A stretch of DNA of 42,880 nucleotides. Source: Ruminococcus sp. GTDB taxonomy: Bacteria; Bacillota; Clostridia; Oscillospirales; Ruminococcaceae. The stretch is from assembly GCA_017470905.1 (NCBI GenBank), contig JAFUXL010000017.1, positions 1 through 42,880 on the forward strand. The letters are read 5' to 3'. Numbering within the stretch: position 1 is the first letter of the stretch; every line of letters starts with the position of its first letter. The notes under the pieces are model-generated. The model had not been told where the DNA came from. It did not search any database and worked only from the letters and a program-made list of their open reading frames with translations. Below, piece by piece: positions 25,101-31,029 of the stretch. The translations under genes were made by a program, and so were the position numbers.

Positions 25101-25398
25101 TAAGTCTGTAAACGCCGTTCTGATAAAGGGGTACAATGTCGTAGAACACCTGTACGGCATAGTTTACCTTTCCGACATTGCTTACGGTAAGGGCAAGCTG
25201 ACCGTTTTCTGTGGAAAGCGAACAAGCACCGCCGCTTTCCTTGTAAGTACCCCAGCCCGAAATACCGCTTTCAAAGGTGGAGTTGCTGATGATGTTTCCT
25301 GCTGCGTAAACGGGCGCATAGGACACGGGCAGAGCCGAAGCAATCATCGTCACAGCTGCGATTGAAGCGGCTATTTTCTTAAATGTTTTCCTGTTCAT
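22168..25398 (-). CDS. Cellulosomal multidomain glucanase: CBM4-GH9-dockerin-GH16
   Basis: 1076 residues. Signal peptide 1-33; CBM4_9 about 34-185; Ig-like (CelD_N) about 200-285; GH9 about 290-715 with catalytic G-G-W-H-D-A-G-D-F (Asp342, Asp345), N-P-H-H-R-P-S (646-652) and acid Glu700 in S-T-N-E-I-T-I. A Thr-rich linker follows, then a dockerin (about 758-832, G-D-A-N-C-D-N-K-V-T and I-T-G-K-D-A-L). A second Thr/Pro linker leads to a C-terminal GH16 domain (about 865-1076) with D-E-I-D-I-E (Glu967, Asp969, Glu971). GH9 cleaves cellulose and GH16 mixed-linkage beta-1,3-1,4-glucan, so one chain attacks both, held in the cellulosome by the internal dockerin. SD GAGAGGA. No convincing promoter is seen upstream. 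Confidence 0.95.
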   Translation of the reverse strand: MNRKTFKKIAASIAAVTMIASALPVSYAPVYAAGNIISNSTFESGISGWGTYKESGGACSLSTENGQLALTVSNVGKVNYAVQVFYDIVPLYQNGVYRLKYDISSTTDRFIECMIQQNGGTYQAYTWKGLELTSTPQTVDYEFTMEEETDIMAKLVFNCGIQEKHEGELPEHKIFLDNVSLELVDDSNVDYAASRPYAPSINLNQIGYKPDSRKTAVFRDITSETEFSVINAASGQTVYTGTLENKTVNSSADETNYTGDFSAVTDAGKYYIKCGNLDPSYTFEIGDDVYNNLLDDSVRMLYLQRCGVEVHDSTFGHGVCHNTVATVYGTGEQIDVSGGWHDAGDFGRYVVPAAKAVADLLYAYQTNPNAYSDSIGIPESGNGTPDILDEARFELEWMKKMQASDGGVYHKVSCDTFPGYVMPEEETKPLIVTPVSSTATADFAASMALAYEFYKDIDKTFADDCLARAEKAWAWLEQNPNLVFQNPEDIVTGEYGDKSDKDERYWAAAQLYRATKNSKYLNALGSASKGLDWATVGDYGNIAILTDPSADVESSVYTSAKSAVISQADKFRTASGNSSYGVALSKFDWGSNMTVANAGIILGLAYQLTGDSSYLNAADAQLDYLLGTNPVSTCFVTGFGTVSPENPHHRPSMAKGEAMRGMLVGGVNSNLEDSAAKAYCQDLPSAKRYVDNSESYSTNEITIYWNSPLTYLLTLTDENADIPDPQPVEGQTTTTSAPADAVTTTTTIADVNPSGDFLWGDANCDNKVTISDAVAILQYLANSSKYPLEYKGMMQGDVFENGSGITGKDALSIQKYDAKAIDKLPESYLNGDPTITPPTEQTTTAPPAADKNGIPDLGTPMNANATAVADFTKGETPLFFASDGWTNGSCFDCGWYKQNTSFADGVLSLTIDKDHSGKYNYSGAEYRTADTYGYGYYETSMQAIRNDGVVSSFFTYTGPSENNPWDEIDIEILGKDTTRVQFNYYTDSKGNHEYMYDLGFDASESYHTYGFDWQPDHITWYVDGKAVYTANDNIPSTKGRIMMNTWPGTGVDEWLSPFDGNTPLTARYQWVTYNNQ

Positions 25399-25587
25399 AA
25401 TAAATTTCCTCTCAAGTTATATTTTCCTCCTGCCAGTGCTAAAGGCATTCGGAATGGTTTCTTTAACTGTATATATCATACTGCAAATAAGCCCGAAAGT
25501 ATATAATTTTCATGACAAAAATGGTAAAATAATGACGTATGTTAATAATTTATGAATTTTCTGTTTTCAAGCTGTGATTAAAGAAAA

Positions 25588-25612
25588 GTCTCTCCGTATT
25601 CAACGGAGAGAC
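25588..25612. repeat. Perfect 10-bp hairpin in the GH9/PL1 spacer
   Basis: GTCTCTCCGT (25588-25597) pairs with ACGGAGAGAC (25603-25612). A weaker hairpin of similar sequence (TCTCC/GGAGA) follows at about 25628-25652, suggesting a duplicated structured element in the 293-base spacer between the two secreted-enzyme genes. Confidence 0.6.
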
Positions 25613-25655
25613 ACGGAAATAAAAAATATCTCCCCTTATGCGGCGGAGAGACGGT

Positions 25656-25688
25656 AAAAAGCCCGTGACGGCTTGCCACGGGCTTTTA
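25656..25688 (-). terminator. Rho-independent terminator after the pectate lyase gene
   Basis: AAAGCCCGTG (25658-25667) pairs with CACGGGCTTT (25677-25686), with an A/T tract on each side. It sits four bases beyond the stop. Confidence 0.85.
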
Positions 25689-25691
25689 ATA

Positions 25692-28625
25692 TTATGCTAT
25701 AAGCTTTCTGAGAGCAATCATGTCATAAACATCAATTATTCCGTCATCATTGAGGTCAGCATTTATGTAATCTATTTTTGCATCAGGCATTGCGAGCAGC
25801 CATCTCTGCAAATCAAGCATATCAGCAACACTGACTGTTCCGTCAAGGTTCACATCGCCTCTGTTTACCGTGAGGTCAACTAGTGCTGTGGTAACTGTTG
25901 TAACGGGAGCTTCTGTTGCCGCAGCCGTTGTGGTTGTTGTTGTCGTAATCGTTGTGGTGGTTGTAGTTGTCGTAGTAGTGGTGGTTGTAGTTGTTACTGT
26001 AGTGGTTTCCGTTATGATATTCCAGTCCTGACAGGGGCTGTTCGTGGGCTGCCACTGCTGAACATTTGCGCCACTGTTTTTGGATGCCGCACCGACTTCA
26101 ACAAGACATTTGTCCTTTGATGCGTGAGTGATTATGCTGTAAGAGCCGTCAAGATTTTTGGTAAATCTGAAAAGCTGTGAGCTGTCCTTTGAGGAATATG
26201 CAGCTATATCAATATTGCTGCCGTCGGCACTTCCCTCTGCTTTAAGGGCATAGCCCTCGTCCTGAAGAGAACGTATCCAGTAATAGTTGCCCGAACCGAA
26301 GGCTTTGAGTGTCCATTTCTGGCAGTCGTAGCCGTTTGAACCCCACTGCTGAACATTTGAGCCGTCAGCCATTGAGCCGTTTACAATATCCATTACCATG
26401 CCCGAATTAACATTCTCAAATGTGTAGACATATTTTGTATCCATAGCCGTTCCGGGGTCTGAAACGGATTCAAATATCCAGTCCTGACAGTTCACGCCGT
26501 TGGACTCCCATTCCTGAACGTTTGCGCCCGAGTCCTTGCTTGCGTTTGCGATTTCAACCGTAGAGCCTTCGCCCGAAACCCTTGTGAAGATTTTATAGCT
26601 TCCGTCTGAATTTGCGGCAATCATGAACTGCTGGTTAGTACCGCCGTTGTATTTGTAGATGTCGATATTTGTGCCGTTGTCGGTTTTCTTTCCTGCAACG
26701 TCGAGAACATAAGTGCCGCCGTCACCGACTGCGGAAACGATATAATAATAACCGTCACCCGCACTGCAAAGCTTCCATATGTCGTGTATATCAGTGCCGT
26801 TTGAACCCCACTGCTGAACATTTGCGCCGTTCTGTGCAGATGCGCCCTCAACCTGCATATAAAGACCCGAATTTACATTCTTTATACGGTAGCATGAACC
26901 TTCTGTGAAAGCTGCCGCTGTAGGCTTTGCAGGTGTCATGGGACCGCTGGGAGCTTCGGAATATCCTGCGCTCGGAACTCCTGCCTTTGCAAATCTGAGG
27001 TACATATAATTGTTCTTTGATGTCTGACAGCCGCTGTAATTATTGCAGTAGGTTTTTGCATTGTCTGCGGTAAGCTTTACATAGTCATAATTTGTAGTTG
27101 CTTTCCATGTGCCGACCTTTGCGTATGAGGGATTTGAAGAAGTACCCTGTCCTGCTGTAAGGCGGTTTACCTTGCCCGATGATTTAGAACCGGAGTCGAG
27201 GAAGTATCCGAGGTTCTGGTCTGTAGAAGAGGGAGCGTTCCAGTCGCAGCATACGTTGCCGCTTGTGGAATTGTTCTCATAATAGCAGTTTTCTGCGAAG
27301 ATGTTTGTATTTGCCTGAACGGTATAAGCCATAGAAAATTCGCTTACATAGTTATTCAGACTGTGGTAGTATCCCCAGCGCATAAGTCCGGGCGCACGGG
27401 TAAGTGTTTTATAGAATTTATTGGACGCAAGCGTCATGCGTGGATAGCCGTTATACTGTGAATAATTCTTTGCGCTGCTGTCGGGATAGCCGAGGATAAT
27501 GCCGTATTCGTGAAGTCCGAATGAACAGTCCGAAACTGTGCAGTAATCCGCATAGTAGCAGCAGGCGAGGAATTTGTCCTTATCGCTGACGGAATTATCC
27601 GTACCGTAAGGATTATATCCGCTGTGTCCCGTGAAAGTCACATGGTCAACCCAGAGGTTCTGACCGCCTCTGAAATAAACCATGATATTATCGTTGCCGT
27701 TTGCTTCTGCTGAATGCTGAATATCGAAATTCTTGATTATGACATTGCTGCCGTTGCCCTTGTTTGACTGTTCGGTGGTGAATGCGACATTATTGAGCGT
27801 ATGCGCATTGTAGCTGCCGATAATGGTCTTGTTCGAGGCAACCTGTATTCTGCCGGGAGCAGTATATTTCTGACCGAGGCTGTCCTTGGAGAAGCTGTTG
27901 AGAGAAATATTCTTGGTAACAACGATAGTATAAGGCGTTGTTGACTCGGCATATTTTTTGAGGTCGTCAAAGGTCTGGACTTCGACTACCTGTCCGAAGA
28001 GACCGCCTATGTCACCTGCCTTGATATTATTCGTGTTGTCGTTTTTGCAGTAGCCTGCGAAGCCCTGCAAGCCGTCTGTATTGAGCAGCCACAGCTGATT
28101 GTCCGCACCCGTATAATTTGCGAGTGTCATTCCCGAATTTCCCTGTGTGAGAGCGAGGGAGGTATCGGAATAATTCACTATTTTGTAATAGAGATTATTT
28201 CCGAGGTGGTCGGTCTTGACGGGTACTACATACCAGTGCTGTGTCTTATCGGACTCACTGCCGTAGATTATAACGTCCGTACCTGCCGAAACGCTGTAAT
28301 TATTGGGGGTAAGCAGTCTGCCCGACTGAGCGTTTATGATTTTGAAGAAAGTACCTTTCGAGTCGCTGCCAACCCAATCAAAATGCCATGAGGGGGAGAG
28401 GTCGTTTCCGATAGCCTTTACGGAGAGGGCTGAACCATCAGTCGTACCGTTTTCCGTGAGGACTTTGGAATTGTCCTTTGTGGCAATATTCATGAGCTGT
28501 GCGGGATAGTCCGTGGATATTGCCGATGCGGTCATGCCTGACGTGCCGAAGAGAGGGAGCAGCCACGATACGAGCATGACCAGCGACAGGACGACAGCCT
28601 GCCGCATAAGAGAAACCTTTTTCAT
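25692..28625 (-). CDS. Cellulosomal pectate lyase: RICIN/CBM13-PL1-CBM13 pair-dockerin
   Basis: 977 residues. Signal peptide 1-36; an N-terminal ricin-B-like (CBM13) region about 40-185; PL1 right-handed beta-helix about 194-545 with N-L-W-V-D-H-V-T-F (323-331) and the Arg-containing R-A-P-G-L-M-R-W-G-Y-Y-H. Two further ricin-B-like domains (about 575-885) show repeated Q-x-W motifs (V-Q-Q-W, C-Q-D-W). A linker of more than 20 Thr follows, then a dockerin (about 925-977, G-D-V-N-L-D-G-T-V and A-D-L-N-D-D-G-I-I). It beta-eliminates polygalacturonate with Ca2+, and the CBM13 domains bind side-chain sugars. The dockerin links it to a scaffoldin. SD AAGGAGG and a consensus promoter support the start. 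Confidence 0.93.
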   Translation of the reverse strand: MKKVSLMRQAVVLSLVMLVSWLLPLFGTSGMTASAISTDYPAQLMNIATKDNSKVLTENGTTDGSALSVKAIGNDLSPSWHFDWVGSDSKGTFFKIINAQSGRLLTPNNYSVSAGTDVIIYGSESDKTQHWYVVPVKTDHLGNNLYYKIVNYSDTSLALTQGNSGMTLANYTGADNQLWLLNTDGLQGFAGYCKNDNTNNIKAGDIGGLFGQVVEVQTFDDLKKYAESTTPYTIVVTKNISLNSFSKDSLGQKYTAPGRIQVASNKTIIGSYNAHTLNNVAFTTEQSNKGNGSNVIIKNFDIQHSAEANGNDNIMVYFRGGQNLWVDHVTFTGHSGYNPYGTDNSVSDKDKFLACCYYADYCTVSDCSFGLHEYGIILGYPDSSAKNYSQYNGYPRMTLASNKFYKTLTRAPGLMRWGYYHSLNNYVSEFSMAYTVQANTNIFAENCYYENNSTSGNVCCDWNAPSSTDQNLGYFLDSGSKSSGKVNRLTAGQGTSSNPSYAKVGTWKATTNYDYVKLTADNAKTYCNNYSGCQTSKNNYMYLRFAKAGVPSAGYSEAPSGPMTPAKPTAAAFTEGSCYRIKNVNSGLYMQVEGASAQNGANVQQWGSNGTDIHDIWKLCSAGDGYYYIVSAVGDGGTYVLDVAGKKTDNGTNIDIYKYNGGTNQQFMIAANSDGSYKIFTRVSGEGSTVEIANASKDSGANVQEWESNGVNCQDWIFESVSDPGTAMDTKYVYTFENVNSGMVMDIVNGSMADGSNVQQWGSNGYDCQKWTLKAFGSGNYYWIRSLQDEGYALKAEGSADGSNIDIAAYSSKDSSQLFRFTKNLDGSYSIITHASKDKCLVEVGAASKNSGANVQQWQPTNSPCQDWNIITETTTVTTTTTTTTTTTTTTTITTTTTTTAAATEAPVTTVTTALVDLTVNRGDVNLDGTVSVADMLDLQRWLLAMPDAKIDYINADLNDDGIIDVYDMIALRKLIA

Positions 28626-28675
28626 TGTCTTTAGCCTCCTTAGATAATGATATTACAGAAAAATCTGTTGCATAC

Positions 28676-28704
28676 ATTATATCATAATAAATCGCACTTG
28701 TCAA
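28676..28704 (-). promoter_or_regulatory. Consensus sigma-A promoter of the pectate lyase gene
   Basis: Minus strand TTGACA (28699-28704), 17-base spacer, TATAAT (28676-28681). Confidence 0.8.
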
Positions 28705-28802
28705 TAAAATACAGTAATATTGCAGAAAATATAAAATTTTTCTTTAATTAATTATTATTTTTAAATTATTAAATATAAATATTTAATTTTATTAAGATGC
28801 AG

Positions 28803-28844
28803 AAAAACGGGCTGTTGCACGCAGCAGCGCAGCAGCCCGTTTTT
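28803..28844 (-). terminator. Rho-independent terminator after the metal-binding lipoprotein gene
   Basis: AAAAACGGGCTG (28803-28814) pairs with CAGCCCGTTTTT (28833-28844). The loop contains repeated GCAGC/GCTGC. Confidence 0.85.
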
Positions 28845-29830
28845 CAGGAGAGATGTTCTTTGATAAGATTGTAATTTTCGTTCATAAGAGAAAGATAGTT
28901 CGTTCCGTCCTGTATATCTTTTTTCCTGACGGACTGAATGGAATTTAATTTAACCATATCGCAGTTTTTATTTTTGCAGTTATCCACGACAGCCCTCGCA
29001 ACAGAGCCGTCCGAACTTTCGAGTTCAAAGACGGCATTGCAGCCGAGTTCGTCAATTTTTCCCGACAAAAAGGCGACTGTTTCAAAGCTTGCCTCAATAT
29101 CTGCGGAACAGCCCAAAAATGCCGCATAATAATCAAGCCCGTAATCCTCCGTGAAGTATCTGAAAGGGAAACGGTCTGCGAATATAAGCGTTTTCTCCTG
29201 CATATTTTCAAAAAGCACCGTGAATTTTTCATCAAGGCTTTCAAGCCCGGACTTATATTTATTTAAATTATTTTCATAATCCGCTGAATTTTCGGGGTCT
29301 GCGGCGGAAAGGGCATTTTCTATTTCATCGCAGAAAATTTCCGCATTTTTAAGCGAAAGCCATGTATGCTCATCGTATTCTTTATCCTCATCGCAGTCTT
29401 CATCGCTCTGCATACCCTCTTTAAGCTCCTCCTCCACTGCGGAGCTTCCGAGAATGTCAATAAGATTTATTATCCGCATATTTTTATTCACGGCATTTTC
29501 GAGAACATCATCAACCCAGTATTCGGACTCGCCGCCCGTATAAAGAAAAATATCGCACGAGGAAATTTTGATTATATCCTCCGCAGACGGCTGAAAGCTG
29601 TGCATATCATTGCCGTTGGAGAGCAGGTATGTAAGGTTTACTTCATTTTCATGTTCGCCGAGGATATTCCTCACCCAGTCATATCCAGGAAAGACCGTGC
29701 AGACTATATCGAGCCTGTTTTCGTCCTCGCCCGAAGCCTTTATGGAATTGCTGTGAATATTATTTCCGCAGCCTGTCAGCACAGCCGCACACAAAAGACC
29801 CAAAGCCGATAAGAATAATTTCCGTGACAT
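28844..29830 (-). CDS. Metal (Zn/Mn-type) ABC transporter substrate-binding lipoprotein, ZnuA-like
   Basis: 328 residues. Lipoprotein signal with lipobox L-T-G-C (Cys21). Cluster A-I fold: His77 in N-D-M-H-S-F-Q-P and His155 in D-E-H-T-W-L-S are two of the usual metal ligands. The third His position reads Asp (A-D-R-F-P-F instead of H-D-A-F), and the loop before His155 is acidic (E/D-rich) rather than His-rich. So metal preference may differ from classic ZnuA; Mn or Fe is possible. No ABC permease or ATPase gene is adjacent. A perfect AAAATGAT-1-ATCATTTT palindrome lies between promoter and gene, indicating repression by a Fur/Zur/MntR-type regulator. Confidence 0.85.
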   Translation of the reverse strand: MSRKLFLSALGLLCAAVLTGCGNNIHSNSIKASGEDENRLDIVCTVFPGYDWVRNILGEHENEVNLTYLLSNGNDMHSFQPSAEDIIKISSCDIFLYTGGESEYWVDDVLENAVNKNMRIINLIDILGSSAVEEELKEGMQSDEDCDEDKEYDEHTWLSLKNAEIFCDEIENALSAADPENSADYENNLNKYKSGLESLDEKFTVLFENMQEKTLIFADRFPFRYFTEDYGLDYYAAFLGCSADIEASFETVAFLSGKIDELGCNAVFELESSDGSVARAVVDNCKNKNCDMVKLNSIQSVRKKDIQDGTNYLSLMNENYNLIKEHLS

Positions 29831-29848
29831 AATGACCTCCCGAAAATA

Positions 29849-29865
29849 AAAATGATAATCATTTT
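29849..29865 (-). promoter_or_regulatory. Fur-family-like operator
   Basis: Perfect palindrome AAAATGAT-A-ATCATTTT, 20-36 bases downstream of the -10 box. It closely resembles the Fur/Zur consensus core ATGATnATCAT, and its position would block initiation or early elongation. Confidence 0.7.
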
Positions 29866-29885
29866 CAATTTATCCGTGAGTATAT

Positions 29886-29913
29886 ATTATATCACACTTC
29901 GGGAAATTGTCAA
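29886..29913 (-). promoter_or_regulatory. Sigma-A-type promoter of the metal-binding lipoprotein gene
   Basis: Minus strand TTGACA (29908-29913), 16-base spacer, TATAAT (29886-29891). Confidence 0.75.
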
Positions 29914-29947
29914 GTGCTTTCGGTAATTATTCACAAAAAATTCACAA

Positions 29948-30430
29948 TTAAAGCTTCAGGACGATTTCCTTGCCGTCCGATTTATATTCATCTGCATTAA
30001 TACCGCATTTTTTAAACATGAAAGCCGCAGCCTTTGAGCTGTCCGTATCGGCATATTTATTGCTGAGATAAACTATTCTTTTTATTCCCGACTGAATGAT
30101 AGCCTTTGCGCACTCATTGCACGGATAGAGCGTAACATAGAGAGTACAGCCGTTCAAATTCGACGAATTGCGGTTAAGAATGGCATTGAGTTCGGCATGG
30201 CAGACGTAGGGATATTTTGTATCCAGTGTGCTTTCGGCGGAGCGTTCCCAAGGCATTTCGTCATCATCGCAGCCGATTGGCATACCATTATAGCCCACCG
30301 ATACGATTTTATGCTCATCGTTGACAATACAAGCCCCGACCTGCGTATTACTGTCCTTGCTTCTCTGTGCAGAAAGCAAAGCAACTCCCATGAAATACTC
30401 GTCCCAGTTTATATAATTACTTCTCTTCAT
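29948..30430 (-). CDS. dCMP deaminase (ComEB-like)
   Basis: 160 residues. The zinc deaminase motifs are complete: C-H-A-E-L-N-A-I with His78 and catalytic Glu80, and P-C-N-E-C with Cys104 and Cys107. S-N-T-Q-V-G-A-C-I-V-N and G-Y-N-G-M-P are typical of the dCMP/ComEB branch. It converts dCMP to dUMP for thymidylate synthesis, as a cytosolic oligomer usually regulated by dCTP/dTTP. SD AAGGGGTG. A repeat-rich spacer lies upstream and no clear promoter was found there. Confidence 0.92.
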   Translation of the reverse strand: MKRSNYINWDEYFMGVALLSAQRSKDSNTQVGACIVNDEHKIVSVGYNGMPIGCDDDEMPWERSAESTLDTKYPYVCHAELNAILNRNSSNLNGCTLYVTLYPCNECAKAIIQSGIKRIVYLSNKYADTDSSKAAAFMFKKCGINADEYKSDGKEIVLKL

Positions 30431-30598
30431 AACAACACCCCTTAGTTAATTCATAATTCATAATGCATAATTCATAATTAAATGCTTTCGGCATTACGAA
30501 TTTTATCAGGAAAATATTTTACTCCCTTTTACAAAAGTGTTCCTGCGATAAATCAAAATTTAATTAATGCATAATTCATAATTAAGAATTATTGGAGT

Positions 30599-30690
30599 AA
30601 ATCAGAATTTATCGCCGTAGGCGACACATCAATTATTCACTATTCATTATTCATTATTCACTAAGCAGCTATGCTGCTAAATTCTGATTT
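30599..30690. repeat. 92-bp element with perfect 13-bp terminal inverted repeats
   Basis: AAATCAGAATTTA (30599-30611) is matched by TAAATTCTGATTT (30678-30690). Between them lie a TCGCC-GTA-GGCGA hairpin, tandem ATTCATT units and GCAGC-TAT-GCTGC. The layout is like a MITE, or a long hairpin. A related partial end occurs at about 30548-30562. Confidence 0.55.
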
Positions 30691-30824
30691 ATCTTATTCA
30701 ACACAAAAGCAAAAAGGGGCTTATTTTATGTCTTTATATTTTATTTTATGTTATTTTTCTGCATATCATACGGCATTGCCGCAGGCAATCCCGATTATAC
30801 ATTATGAATTATGCATTATGCATT

Positions 30825-30858
30825 AAAAAAGACCGACCCGTTAAAGAGAGCCGGTCTT
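30825..30858 (-). terminator. Rho-independent terminator after tRNA-Gln
   Basis: AAGACCG (30829-30835) pairs with CGGTCTT (30852-30858). On the minus strand it ends in TTTTTT. Confidence 0.8.
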
Positions 30859-30865
30859 AATCAGT

Positions 30866-30937
30866 TGGGGCGGCGGGATTTGAACCCACGCAGTGACAGA
30901 GTCAAAGTCTGTTGCCTTACCGCTTGGCTACGCCCCA
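30866..30937 (-). tRNA. tRNA-Gln (anticodon TTG)
   Basis: 72 nt. Acceptor stem TGGGGCG pairs with CGCCCCA; D-arm AGCCAAGCGGTAAGGC; anticodon stem ACAGA/TCTGT with loop CTTTGAC (anticodon TTG); T-arm GGGTTCAAATCCC. The U1-A72 pair is typical of bacterial tRNA-Gln. CCA is not encoded. It has its own promoter and terminator. Confidence 0.95.
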
Positions 30938-30954
30938 GCAACACCAACTGATTA

Positions 30955-30983
30955 ATTATACCACAGAAAGATTAATAAATCAA
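30955..30983 (-). promoter_or_regulatory. Sigma-A-type promoter of tRNA-Gln
   Basis: Minus strand TTGATT (30978-30983), 17-base spacer, TATAAT (30955-30960). Confidence 0.75.
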
Positions 30984-31029
30984 GCATAAAATTAAATAAT
31001 TATTTTTTAACAAATATATTCTCTAAAAA

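Larger units (their letters stand above)
30431..30865. other. 435-base intergenic spacer rich in short repeats
   Basis: No gene is seen. It contains several near-palindromic runs of TTCATAATGCATAATTCA type, a 13-bp inverted-repeat element (30599-30690), small hairpins (GCAGC-TAT-GCTGC; TCGCCGTAGGCGA) and the tRNA terminator. The AT palindromes recur near 33690, 36215 and 20690. Confidence 0.7.

Noticed and set aside
30431-30865. CRISPR array
   Set aside because: The short AT repeats are irregular in spacing and length, are partly palindromic, and lack uniform spacers. No cas genes are present.
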